Below are positions 5,128 to 12,846 of a stretch of DNA of 16,028 nt, one piece after another. Position 1 is the stretch's first letter. The number at the start of each line of letters is the position of its first letter. The notes under the pieces are model-generated. The model made no database searches and was not told the origin of the DNA. It saw nothing but the letters and a program-made list of their open reading frames with translations. Source of the stretch: CAZBQC01 sp964494015 (GTDB lineage: Bacteria > Bacillota_I > Bacilli_A > RF39 > UBA660); assembly GCA_964494015.1 (NCBI GenBank), contig CAZBQC010000023.1:1-16028 (forward strand). The letters are read 5' to 3'. A program made the position numbers and the translations under genes.

Positions 5128-6383
5128 TATATTTCTTTAATCTCTATTTTAGCACCGACATTTGTCAATTTTTCTACTATTTCCTCATATCCTCTTAAAA
5201 TATGCTCGACATTTTTGATGGTTGTTTTGCCACTGGCGATCAAAGCAGCAGCTACTAATGAAGCCCCAGCTCTTAAGTCGGTGGCTTCAACGGTTGCACC
5301 TTTTAATTTAGTTTTGCCATTAATGACGATTTTTTTATCATTGATCTTACTGATTTCTGCTCCCATTTTATTTAAGTAATCAATATTCATAAAACGATTT
5401 TCCCAGATGGTCTCTTCGACAATAGAACGACCACTAGCTTGGGTTAAAAGACTTGTAATAGGTTGTTGCAAATCGGTTGGGAAACCAGGATAAGGAATCG
5501 TTTTAATATTTACTGGTTTATAAGAATCGGATTTACTGACAATAAAATAATCATCACCAATTTCAATATCAACCTTCATCTCTTTTAATTTTAAAATTAA
5601 TCCCTCTAAATGTTCAGGTATGACATTATCAATTCTTAAATGATCACCGCATAAAGCTCCAATAATTGTATAAGTACCAGCTTCAATTCGATCAGGTATT
5701 ATTTCATGAAAGCAGCCTTTTAGTTCCTTAACACCTTTAATTTTAATCTCGCTCGTTCCAGCCCCTGTAATTTTTGCTCCCATGCTATTTAAGAAAGTTA
5801 CTAAATTGACAATTTCTGGTTCTTTGGCTGCATTGTCAATTACCGTTGTCCCCTTAGCATAGGTAGCTGCCAAAATGATATTGATCGTCGCTCCGACTGA
5901 AGCTACATCAAGATAGATGTTAGTTCCTTTTAATTCTTCAGCAATAATTGTGTATTTATTATCCTTTTCGGTTACTTTAGCACCAAGAGCTTCAAATCCT
6001 TTTAAATGTAAATTGATTGGTCTTGTCCCAATCGAACATCCTCCTGGAAAATACATTTCGACTTTTTTATATTTTCCCAATAAAGCTCCCATAAAATAAT
6101 AAGATGCACGTAACTTTTTCGATACCTGTTCAGGAATCTCTTTATTGACAATTTTCGTTGGATCAATAATAATTGATTCAGTTTTTCTGTCGATGGTAGC
6201 TCCTAAATATTCTAGTATTTCCCCTAAGGCATCGGTATCGGATATTTCAGGAACATTACAAATTGTAACTTTATCATTAGCCAAAATAGCTGCTGGAATA
6301 ATAGCAACGGCACTGTTTTTAGCACCACTTACTCTAATTGTTCCGCTCAAAATCCTCTCGCCCGTTATTTCAAGTACTTTCAT
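5127..6383 (-). CDS. murA: UDP-N-acetylglucosamine 1-carboxyvinyltransferase (MurA)
   Basis: First committed step of peptidoglycan synthesis: transfers enolpyruvate from PEP to UDP-GlcNAc in the cytoplasm. The 418-aa protein has Lys22-Asn23 (GAKNSA), the active-site Cys116 in PGGCSIGTRP and catalytic Asp304 in GFPTDLQQP, plus DLRAGAS and LRGYE near the end. Cys116 implies the fosfomycin-sensitive form. Residue 124 is Asn where many MurAs have Asp (RPxDLH). Low-GC Gram-positives often have two paralogues. Its place between rpmE and fba matches B. subtilis murAB (murZ), not murAA, which lies by spoIID and ywmB. ATG 6383 has GGAGG 6 bases upstream, 23 bases after fba, so the two are an operon. 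Confidence 0.96.
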   Translation of the reverse strand: MKVLEITGERILSGTIRVSGAKNSAVAIIPAAILANDKVTICNVPEISDTDALGEILEYLGATIDRKTESIIIDPTKIVNKEIPEQVSKKLRASYYFMGALLGKYKKVEMYFPGGCSIGTRPINLHLKGFEALGAKVTEKDNKYTIIAEELKGTNIYLDVASVGATINIILAATYAKGTTVIDNAAKEPEIVNLVTFLNSMGAKITGAGTSEIKIKGVKELKGCFHEIIPDRIEAGTYTIIGALCGDHLRIDNVIPEHLEGLILKLKEMKVDIEIGDDYFIVSKSDSYKPVNIKTIPYPGFPTDLQQPITSLLTQASGRSIVEETIWENRFMNIDYLNKMGAEISKINDKKIVINGKTKLKGATVEATDLRAGASLVAAALIASGKTTIKNVEHILRGYEEIVEKLTNVGAKIEIKEI

Positions 6384-6406
6384 TTATAACCTCCACTTAT
6401 ATTCTA

Positions 6407-7249
6407 TTACTTAGTACCAAACAAGTTAATCTTTTGCCTGATAATTTCTTTAATAGCTTTTTCTCCACTATTAATGATTTGGCGAGGGTCATAAATGTCT
6501 TTGTTTTTAATCATAAAATCCACTACATTTTGATGCCAAGCAAGCTGTAATTCCGTATTGATATTTATTTTTGAAATGCCACTTTGGATAGCTTTTTTAA
6601 TATCAGAATCTGAAATTCCACTGCCACCATGTAAAACTAATGGTATGGAAATTTTTTTATTTAACTTTGCAATCAGATTAAAATCTAGTTTAGAGATTCC
6701 CTTTTGATTCATGCCGTGGATACTTCCAACAGCTGGAGCTAGTGAATCGACATTGGTTTCTTTAACAAATCTTAGACAGTCTTCTAGTCGAGCATTTTTA
6801 TTTTGGTTAGTATCATCTTCAGTCCCGCCAATGCTTCCGACTTCACCTTCAACCGTGACATGATAATTTTTGGCATAAGATACAACTTCTTTAGTTATTT
6901 TAATATTTTCGTCAAGAGATAATAAAGATCCATCGATCATTACCGAATTAAAGCCAGCATCGATAGCCTTAAGACATGAATCAACACTTTTGCCATGATC
7001 TAAATGAAGACAGACATCGATAGTTATTTCCAAATCATGAATTAAACTGAAAACTAAGGAAGCCACGACATTATAGCCACCCATATGTTTAACAGCACCT
7101 TCACTGATTCCTAGAATAATTGGCGTCTTTAATTTATTACACTCTTCTAATATGTATTTAGCCCATTCTAAATTATTAGCATTAAACTGTGGCACTGCAT
7201 GATTATATCTTTTAGCTTTTTCTAACATCTTTTTACTGTTAACAAGCAT
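6407..7249 (-). CDS. fba: Class II fructose-bisphosphate aldolase
   Basis: Zinc-dependent glycolytic enzyme that splits fructose-1,6-bisphosphate into dihydroxyacetone phosphate and glyceraldehyde-3-phosphate. The 280-aa protein shows catalytic Asp84 and zinc ligand His85 in HLDHG, EGEVGSIGGTED (134-145), zinc ligand His178 in VGSIHG, His207 in LVLHGGSG and KININTE (227-233). The start ATG 7249 has GGGTGA upstream and gives the standard N-terminus with AVPQFNANN. A longer reading frame from TTG 7294 is not used: that TTG is the -35 box of the gene's promoter. It leads the fba-murA unit. The related tagatose-bisphosphate aldolases (GatY/KbaY) have the same motifs, but the murA neighbourhood matches B. 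subtilis fbaA. Confidence 0.92.
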   Translation of the reverse strand: MLVNSKKMLEKAKRYNHAVPQFNANNLEWAKYILEECNKLKTPIILGISEGAVKHMGGYNVVASLVFSLIHDLEITIDVCLHLDHGKSVDSCLKAIDAGFNSVMIDGSLLSLDENIKITKEVVSYAKNYHVTVEGEVGSIGGTEDDTNQNKNARLEDCLRFVKETNVDSLAPAVGSIHGMNQKGISKLDFNLIAKLNKKISIPLVLHGGSGISDSDIKKAIQSGISKININTELQLAWHQNVVDFMIKNKDIYDPRQIINSGEKAIKEIIRQKINLFGTK

Positions 7250-7265
7250 ACTATCACCCACTCTA

Positions 7266-7294
7266 ATAATATTATAGTTAGAATATAAAGTCAA
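7266..7294 (-). promoter_or_regulatory. Sigma-A promoter of fba-murA
   Basis: Minus strand TTGACT (7294-7289), 17 bp, TATTAT (7271-7266), each 5 of 6. A perfect TATAAT overlaps at 7276-7271 but with only a 12-bp spacer. The -35 overlaps the T-tract of the terminator upstream. Confidence 0.6.
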
Positions 7295-7327
7295 AATAAA
7301 ACACCATAAGTTGACACTTATAGTGTT
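7293..7327 (-). terminator. Terminator of the stalked surface protein gene
   Basis: Minus strand AACACTATAAGT, a 4-base loop, then ACTTATGGTGTT and TTATTTT. The 12-bp stem has one U-G wobble on the minus strand, which would be a C-A mismatch on the plus strand, so it is built for minus-strand transcription. It lies 29 bases past the stop codon. Confidence 0.65.
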
Positions 7328-7356
7328 AAATTATTTATTAGAATAAATTTTTGACT

Positions 7357-9200
7357 TTAGTATTGTTTTTTTAGTTCAACGCAATAGTCATCAGTTATTT
7401 TTTCAGGCATAATAATATACCCCATGTTTTTTCTGATATCGACATTATGTTGATTATTAGCTGTATAGATGACATCAATTACACGATTGTAATCGTATTC
7501 TTGACCATTTTCAGTGATATATACTCTTTGTAATGTTCCTTCATTGGAAGCTACTGCAGCATAGAAACCGACATAGTAAGCTCCACCGATATCATCAAGA
7601 GCACCCATGGTAACACCAGTTGTAGAAATTCTCATTTGGCTTACTGTATATAAATTAGCTTTCTCTAAGGCGTTTTCGTAAGCTTGACCGTAACCATTAT
7701 AAGCTGCTGACACAATACCATTTAAATTATTTAAATATGGTATGGTAGCATCGACATATTCTTGACGATCAAACATCATCGTCCAATCCACTAAATATGG
7801 TTCTCCTTTTGGAGCTTTATTGTTTGGATTATCGTCATGATTTGTAGCAATTTCACTATAGTGACTGATAACTTGAAGTAATGGCTCCATAATATACATT
7901 TTTTGTTCTGATAAATCTTTATATGGATCTATTAAACTATATTCAAGCAATTTATCATCACGATTATTTAAGATGAATAGCCAAGATAAAATATGATCAT
8001 TAGTTATTAAATTATTATCTTTTTGTGCATCTTTATAACCACCATTTAAATAATCAGCATCTATTTTTCTAATTTCTTCTTTTACTTCCTTAACCTTATT
8101 GCCTAACTCCATTTCATCATCAATATTAAATAATAAGTCTGATTCAGGAGCAGGATTAATCATTAGCGTTGGTCTTGGTGTTGGCATTGCCGTTGGTCTT
8201 GGTGTTGGCATTGCTGTTGGTCTTGGTGTCGGCGTTGCTGTTGGTCTTGGTGTCGGCGTTGCTGTTGGTCTTGGTGTTGGCGTTGCTGTTGGTCTTGGTG
8301 TTGGCGTTGCTGTTGGTCTTGGTGTNNNNNNNNNNNNNNNNNNNNNNNNNNNNNNNNNNNNNNNNNNNNNNNNNNNNNNNNNNNNNNNNNNNNNNNNNNN
8401 NNNNNNNNNNNNNNNNNNNNNNNNNTTGGTGTCGGCGTTGCTGTTGGTCTTGGTGTCGGCGTTGCTGTTGGTCTTGGTGTCGGCGTTGTCGTTGGTCTTG
8501 GTGTCGGCGTTGCTGTTGGTCTTGGTGTTGGCGTTGCTGTTGGTCTTGGTGTTGGCGTTGGCAATGTTTCTGCCATTTTTAGAGTGGCAGTTGGTATTGC
8601 TGTTACCGTTGTCTCAGGTTTAACAATAGTTTCAATGGTTTGATTATTTTTTAAAAGAGCAGCTTTTCTTAATTCAGAATTTTCTTTTCCTAAAATAACA
8701 TTTTTTATTAACGCATAACCTGATGTTAATGCAAGAGCAGTAACAGTAGCAGCAATCGTAAGATTTCTTAGTACCTTACTTTCTTTTTTAGGTTCACTTG
8801 GTAACGGAACCTCACTAGTAGCTTTTCCGCTAGGAACAGCAACCTCTTCTTTTTCTGTTTCTTCAGAAGATTTCTTATTTCCTTTTAAAGTTTCAATCTC
8901 TTCTCTTGCTAAACGAATTTCTTTTCTAGTACAAGGATACCTATTAACATTAACACCATGTTCAGTAGCCATTCTTGCAATATCAGCAAAATATTGATCA
9001 GCTTTATCGACATCTTTTTTAATGTTAACGAGTTTCTCTCTCGTTACTTTTTCCTCGACAGCGGTTTTATCGTCCTTAGCAAAAACAACAGAAGCCTCTT
9101 GAACTTCCTCACTTTTGTCCTCTTTGATCCCAACTCTATAGAATACTCCCTTGATTTTTCCATCTTTAAATAGTTCTTTAATTTTTTTGATTGATATCAT
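7357..9200 (-). CDS. Unknown membrane protein with Pro/Thr/Arg repeat stalk, split by an assembly gap
   Basis: I do not recognise this family. One gene is interrupted by 100 Ns (8326-8425). The N-terminal part (9200-8426, 258 residues) has a charged, mostly helical cytoplasmic-type region (1-146), a single membrane segment (about 147-167), then the first PTPRPTAT repeats. The C-terminal part (8325-7357, 322 residues) continues the repeats in the proper frame and ends in a folded-looking domain of about 265 residues rich in Asn, Asp and Tyr, with no known motif. The layout (inside domain, one membrane pass, Pro-rich stalk, outside domain) suggests a surface sensor or binding protein; this is inference. 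Across the Ns the frame appears to shift only because the gap is given an arbitrary length. ATG 9200 has GGGGGA upstream. It has its own promoter and terminator. Confidence 0.75.
8171..8560 (-). repeat. 24-bp tandem repeat coding for PTPRPTAT
   Basis: About twelve visible copies of a 24-bp unit, six full plus one partial to the left of the gap and about five plus one partial to the right. Units differ by single bases (mostly TGT/TGC and Ala to Thr or Met changes near the edges), while those flanking the gap are almost identical. It codes for an 8-residue unit P-T-P-R-P-T-A-T. The region is far richer in G+C than its surroundings. Confidence 0.95.
8326..8425. other. Assembly gap of 100 Ns
   Basis: Exactly 100 unknown bases, the conventional placeholder length, inside near-identical 24-bp repeats. 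The two sides are in phase only if the true missing length is 17 plus a multiple of 24 bases. Confidence 0.97.
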
Positions 9201-9230
9201 CTTAAAGTCCCCCTTCTTTTTATGGCATGT

Positions 9231-9259
9231 ATTATACTACAATTTTTTTATTTTGTCAA
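9231..9259 (-). promoter_or_regulatory. Perfect consensus sigma-A promoter of the surface protein gene
   Basis: Minus strand TTGACA (9259-9254), exactly 17 bp, TATAAT (9236-9231): 12 of 12 consensus bases at the ideal spacing. The -35 overlaps the last codons of mntP. Predicted leader is about 25 bases. Confidence 0.9.
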
Positions 9260-9784
9260 ATATATTATTGAAAGTGCTAAAAGAACGATGCTGGCAACCA
9301 GAGTTGCATACCTCCCATATACTTGTTCCAGCTTGTTTCCAAGCTTAAAACCAGCATAGGTAAAAAGAAAACTAGTTAATGAAAATATGGCTGCGGCTAG
9401 GAATAAATTATCTGTAATGGCTCCTAAACTAATTCCTAATGAAAAACTATCGATGCTGACGGAAAAGGCAAATAAAAATAGGGAAATTAGACCAACAAAT
9501 TCAATAATTTCTTCTTGTTTACATATAGAAAGCAACATTTGAACGGCTAAAACTAAAAAAATTAGACCAGCTAAAAAACTTGGTGAGATCGGCAAGGCAG
9601 AGAAGATCTGTTGTCCTAAAAAATAGCCAATGATAGGCATAAAAAAATGAAATAATCCGGTTAAAATACTGATGATTAATACTTTTTTGGGTCTTATATT
9701 TAAAGTGCCATACATAATGGATACTGAAAAAGCATCCATACTTAAACTAATAGCAATCATGATAATAGTAAAAAGTGAAGACAT
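9248..9784 (-). CDS. mntP: MntP-family manganese efflux pump
   Basis: Inner membrane exporter thought to remove excess Mn2+. The 178-aa protein has six hydrophobic segments in two related halves, each with the family's Asp motif: LSMDAFSVSIMYG (Asp17) and SIDSFSLGISLG (Asp112). The sporulation protein YtaF is in the same superfamily and is the main alternative. MntP is preferred for its length and because B. subtilis mntP (ywlD) lies near spoIIR, as here. ATG 9784 has GGAGATG 8 bases upstream. It follows spoIIR by 38 bases in the same direction with no hairpin between, so they are probably co-transcribed. The short leader leaves no room for a Mn riboswitch. No terminator is seen after it; its last codons hold the next gene's -35. 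Confidence 0.85.
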   Translation of the reverse strand: MSSLFTIIMIAISLSMDAFSVSIMYGTLNIRPKKVLIISILTGLFHFFMPIIGYFLGQQIFSALPISPSFLAGLIFLVLAVQMLLSICKQEEIIEFVGLISLFLFAFSVSIDSFSLGISLGAITDNLFLAAAIFSLTSFLFTYAGFKLGNKLEQVYGRYATLVASIVLLALSIIYLTK

Positions 9785-9822
9785 ATTTTCATCTCCACTT
9801 AATATTACTATTTATTTTAAAT

Positions 9823-10359
9823 TTAATTACCAAAAATTTTATCTAGTAATTCTTGAGCAAAAAACTTATATTCGATATCACTTTTATCCTCAAATTCTTC
9901 TGCTTCCAATAGACAAAGTGGCGGGAACAAAACACACCACCAGTTATCTCCCTTGCCCTTACCTAAAGTTATTAAGATCGATTCATATAACCCTTCTTGA
10001 TATTTGACACCACGATAGACTTTATCAGGAAAATAATTATAGCCAAAGTTTAGATGGTAACTATAATCAGCATGATTTTTTTCTAATTCGTCTTCGACAA
10101 TGACTTTAAAGCCTTCCAAATTACTTTTTAGAATCTCTCTTGCTTCATCAATTGAATCAACACCATTTAAAAGACGATAAATTTCTGCTTCAACCTTTTC
10201 TTTAACTTCACCTTTGACATATTGATCAGTTACACTGTTACTATTGGGAATAATTCTCAATCTGATGGCTTCATTAGGAATCGCCACTTCTTCAGCTTTA
10301 GTTTTAACTAAACAAATAGTGATGATAACTAAGATAATCAAAATCAAGTATTTTTTCAT
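9823..10359 (-). CDS. spoIIR: Stage II sporulation protein R (SpoIIR)
   Basis: Forespore-made secreted signalling protein that in Bacillus activates the septal protease SpoIIGA, which cleaves pro-sigma-E in the mother cell. The 178-aa protein has an N-terminal signal peptide or anchor (about residues 4-20) and the family blocks IPNEAIRLRIIPNSNS (27-42) and GDNWWCVLFPPLC (137-149) with Cys142 and Cys149. ATG 10359 has AAAGGTGA 6 bases upstream. That site is one arm of a hairpin followed by six Ts, so initiation or transcription into the gene may be limited. spoIIGA and sigE are not in the window. It sits between prmC and mntP, as in B. subtilis. Confidence 0.95.
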   Translation of the reverse strand: MKKYLILIILVIITICLVKTKAEEVAIPNEAIRLRIIPNSNSVTDQYVKGEVKEKVEAEIYRLLNGVDSIDEAREILKSNLEGFKVIVEDELEKNHADYSYHLNFGYNYFPDKVYRGVKYQEGLYESILITLGKGKGDNWWCVLFPPLCLLEAEEFEDKSDIEYKFFAQELLDKIFGN

Positions 10360-10393
10360 AAAAAATCACCTTTCATCTTCATAATGAGGTGAT
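10360..10393 (-). promoter_or_regulatory. Hairpin over the spoIIR ribosome binding site, terminator-like
   Basis: Minus strand ATCACCT (10393-10387) pairs with AGGTGAT (10371-10365), which contains the spoIIR Shine-Dalgarno sequence, across a 15-base loop; a run of Ts follows up to the ATG. It may hide the ribosome binding site, terminate prfA-prmC transcripts, or both. Confidence 0.42.
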
Positions 10394-10403
10394 CAGTTAT
10401 TTT

Positions 10404-11225
10404 TTATTCAAGATTTTTCAAAATAAATAACATTCTATTCTGACCTGAGAGGTCTTTTTTAATAATTATCTTAACATCATCTAAGTAGTTATTTACTAAT
10501 TCGATGATTTGGTCTGATAAATTATCTCCTATTTCCAAGGCAATTAGATAGCGATCATTCAGGTTCTTTTTAACAGTTGAAAGAATTTTGCGATAGTAAA
10601 AAAGTCCGTCTTCGCCTCCATAGAGTGCTAAAGATGGTTCATTCTCTTTTACTATGTCATCGATGTTGTCATTAGGTGATAAATAAGGTGGATTACTAAT
10701 AATGATATCAAATCGATTATCGATATCTTTTAAAAGATCGCTTTTAATAAGATCGACTTTAGCTTTTAATCTTTTAGCATTTTTCTTGGCGATTTTCAAA
10801 GCTTCATCATTGATATCAGACATGGTAATATCTAAATTATTTCTTTCCTTATATAAAGTAATACCAATACAGCCACTTCCCGTGCAAAGATCTAGACACT
10901 TGGCCCTTTTAAAGTATTGATCAATATAGACCAAAGTATTTTCAACTAATTCTTCAGTGGTAAAACGAGGAATAAGAACATTTTTATTAACAAAAAATTC
11001 ATAACCATAGAAATTCCATTTGCCTAAGACATATTGAATTGGGATGTTATTCTGCAACTTCTTAACTGCTCTTTGATATTTGGCATAGTTGCTTTTACTA
11101 ATTTCCCTATCTAGTAGCATATTGATAGTTAAAGGATTGATATTTAAGAGATCACTTAAAAGAATATTTAAGTCCTTTGGATCAATTTTATTTTGACTAT
11201 CTTCAATTAAGTCAGATAACTTCAT
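10404..11225 (-). CDS. prmC: Release factor glutamine methyltransferase PrmC
   Basis: Methylates the Gln of the GGQ motif in peptide release factors, using S-adenosylmethionine. The 273-aa protein has an N-terminal helical domain (1-85), the conserved PIQYVLGKWNFYG (62-74), the SAM-binding CLDLCTGSGCIGI (110-122), and the substrate-glutamine motif NPPY (178-181). LIPRFTTEELV (84-94) corresponds to the usual LIPRPETE block with some change. ATG 11225 lies one base after the TAA stop of prfA (TAAAATG), so translation is coupled to that of its own substrate. No strong Shine-Dalgarno is needed. The prfA-prmC pair is widespread in bacteria. Confidence 0.95.
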   Translation of the reverse strand: MKLSDLIEDSQNKIDPKDLNILLSDLLNINPLTINMLLDREISKSNYAKYQRAVKKLQNNIPIQYVLGKWNFYGYEFFVNKNVLIPRFTTEELVENTLVYIDQYFKRAKCLDLCTGSGCIGITLYKERNNLDITMSDINDEALKIAKKNAKRLKAKVDLIKSDLLKDIDNRFDIIISNPPYLSPNDNIDDIVKENEPSLALYGGEDGLFYYRKILSTVKKNLNDRYLIALEIGDNLSDQIIELVNNYLDDVKIIIKKDLSGQNRMLFILKNLE

Positions 11226-11226
11226 T

Positions 11227-12282
11227 TTATTTGCCTGCTAGCTGACGCTTTTGTTCTTCAATAATTAAAGCTTCAATTATTTCGTCAAGTTCACCTTCCA
11301 TGACACGATCTAGTTGCATCGTTGAAAAATTAATACGATGATCAGTAACACGATTCTGTGGATAATTATAAGTTCTAATTTTTTCAGAACGGTCGCCTGT
11401 TCCAATTTTGCTTTTTCGCTCAGAACCAAGTTCTTGTTCTTTTTTTGATGTTATGTATTCATAAACACGAGTTTTTAAAACTTGGAAAGCTCTTTCACGA
11501 TTTTTAATTTGACTTCGTTCATTTTGGCAGGTAACGACGATTCCGGTTGGAAGATGAGTCATTCTAACTGCTGAATCAGTAGTATTGACACCCTGCCCTC
11601 CACAGCCACTGCTTCGATAGATATCGACTCTAACATCAGATTCTTTAATATCGATATCTGTACTTTCAGCTTCCGGCATAACTAAAACTGTCGCTGTCGA
11701 GGTCTGAATTCTGCCATTTGCTTCGGTAACCGGAATTCTTTGCACACGATGAGCTCCACTTTCGTATTTAAACTTTGAATAAACCTTATCGCCTCTAATT
11801 TGAAATTCAATTAAGGTAAAACCGCCACTTTCTCCATCCATCGAGTTAATAACTTCAACTTTAAAACCTTGTTTTTCAGCATATTTACTGTACATGTGGA
11901 AAAGATCTCCGGCAAAAATATTAGCTTCGTCTCCTCCGGCTGCTCCCCTTATTTCGATGATAACATCCTTTAAATCATTCGGATCTTTAGGAACTAATAA
12001 AAGCTCCAGTTCTCGTTCTAACTTTTCTTGTTCTTTCTCTAAATTTATCAATTCTTCCTTAGCTATTAGACTAAGTTCTGGATCATCAGTCATTTCTTTA
12101 GTAGCTTTAATATCATCTAAAACTTTCTTATACTTTCGATAACACATGACTATATCTTCAATATTAGATGTTTCCTTTAATAACTCTCTACTTAGATTAA
12201 TATTTGAAAAAACTTCGCTTTTAAGAAGCTCACTATTAATTTCTTCGTAACGTTTTTCAATTAGATCTAATCTTTCGTTCAT
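11227..12282 (-). CDS. prfA: Peptide chain release factor 1
   Basis: RF1 reads UAA and UAG stop codons in the ribosomal A site and triggers peptide release. The 351-aa protein has the codon-reading PVT motif (184-186, RIPVTEANGRIQTSTAT) that marks RF1 rather than RF2, and the GGQ motif (228-230, SSGCGGQGVNTTDSAVR). ATG 12282 is chosen because GGAGG lies at 12291-12287 and RF1 proteins start like MNERLDLIEKRYEEI. An in-frame ATG at 12306 would add eight residues but lies inside a GC-rich hairpin. That terminator-like hairpin sits between the predicted promoter and the ribosome binding site, so expression may be set by read-through. It is followed by prmC after one base. Confidence 0.96.
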   Translation of the reverse strand: MNERLDLIEKRYEEINSELLKSEVFSNINLSRELLKETSNIEDIVMCYRKYKKVLDDIKATKEMTDDPELSLIAKEELINLEKEQEKLERELELLLVPKDPNDLKDVIIEIRGAAGGDEANIFAGDLFHMYSKYAEKQGFKVEVINSMDGESGGFTLIEFQIRGDKVYSKFKYESGAHRVQRIPVTEANGRIQTSTATVLVMPEAESTDIDIKESDVRVDIYRSSGCGGQGVNTTDSAVRMTHLPTGIVVTCQNERSQIKNRERAFQVLKTRVYEYITSKKEQELGSERKSKIGTGDRSEKIRTYNYPQNRVTDHRINFSTMQLDRVMEGELDEIIEALIIEEQKRQLAGK

Positions 12283-12292
12283 AGATTCCTCC

Positions 12293-12320
12293 AAAAAATA
12301 GGGCATACGCCCGTATACCC
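12293..12320 (-). terminator. Terminator-like hairpin in the prfA leader
   Basis: Minus strand GGGTATACGGGCGTATGCCC (12320-12301) folds into an 8-bp GC-rich stem with one U-G wobble and a 4-base loop, followed by TATTTTTT. The Ts run directly into the GGAGG of prfA. It is the most stable hairpin in the window. It may end rpoE transcripts, attenuate prfA, or both. Confidence 0.62.
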
Positions 12321-12324
12321 ATAT

Positions 12325-12353
12325 AATATAACAAATATTTAAAAATTTGTCTA
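12325..12353 (-). promoter_or_regulatory. Probable sigma-A promoter of prfA-prmC
   Basis: Minus strand TAGACA (12353-12348), 17 bp, TATATT (12330-12325), each 5 of 6. The -35 overlaps the rpoE stop codon. The transcript would start at or just inside the following hairpin. Confidence 0.58.
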
Positions 12354-12803
12354 TTGTTCAATATCTAATTCATCTTCATCTAGAATAACTAGGTCAGACA
12401 AATCCTCTTCTTCACCATTGAAGTCTTCATCGCTAAGTCCCTCTTGCGGATCAAAATCATCTGGTTCTAGTTCATTATCGTCAGCTGTTTCAATTTCATC
12501 TTTAATATCATCAATTTCATCCTCTTCTTCATCGACAGGGATGATAATTTTATCAGAAGTATGTCTACTTCTTAAGTCCCAGTGACCATTTTCTAATAAT
12601 AAAAATCTTTTATCGGTCGTAAGAGATGTGTAATAATCTCCAATCTTTGATTCGATGATTCTCTCAGATAATCCCAATAAATTAACAATTCTTTTAAATA
12701 ATTCTAAAGTGCTTAATTTTCCTTCTTCAGTTAAGATTAAATTAGTTATATCTTTATATGATAATAATTCTAATTCCTCTTTAGTATAGTCCTTCAACTT
12801 CAT
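12351..12803 (-). CDS. rpoE: DNA-directed RNA polymerase delta subunit
   Basis: Delta subunit of Bacilli RNA polymerase, which binds the core enzyme and raises specificity and recycling. The 150-aa protein has the two expected parts: a folded HARE-HTH N-terminal domain (about 1-90, ending KRFLLLENGHWDLRSRH) and a disordered, very acidic C-terminal tail (about 94-150, mostly Asp and Glu). It is slightly shorter than the B. subtilis protein (173 aa), mainly in the tail. ATG 12803 has GGAGG 5 bases upstream. It is a single-gene unit with a clear promoter upstream and a strong hairpin downstream. The presence of delta supports assignment to the Bacilli. Confidence 0.93.
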   Translation of the reverse strand: MKLKDYTKEELELLSYKDITNLILTEEGKLSTLELFKRIVNLLGLSERIIESKIGDYYTSLTTDKRFLLLENGHWDLRSRHTSDKIIIPVDEEEDEIDDIKDEIETADDNELEPDDFDPQEGLSDEDFNGEEEDLSDLVILDEDELDIEQ

Positions 12804-12846
12804 AATTCCTCCATTTTAAATTAAAATATATCAAGTTGCTTTTACA

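Noticed and set aside
7250..7294. Longer fba starting at TTG 7294
   Set aside because: The TTG is the -35 box TTGACT of the promoter, and ATG 7249 has a proper GGGTGA site.
8163..8325. A HQDQQQR-type tail on the minus strand after the gap
   Set aside because: It is the repeat read in a wrong frame, caused by the arbitrary 100-N length. The correct frame continues PTPRPTAT into the C-terminal domain.
8171..8560. CRISPR array
   Set aside because: The 24-bp units are directly joined with no spacers, they stay in one reading frame, and there are no cas genes.
8099..8623. Plus-strand reading frames rich in VGLGVGVAV or LVLVSALLL across the repeat
   Set aside because: They are the reverse reading of the 24-bp PTPRPTAT repeat and run through the N gap. 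They have no ribosome binding site and no match to a real protein.
9785..9822. Manganese riboswitch before mntP
   Set aside because: Only 38 AT-rich bases separate spoIIR and mntP, with no structured elements.
12283..12306. prfA start at ATG 12306
   Set aside because: It lies inside the leader hairpin, has no ribosome binding site, and adds residues not seen in RF1.
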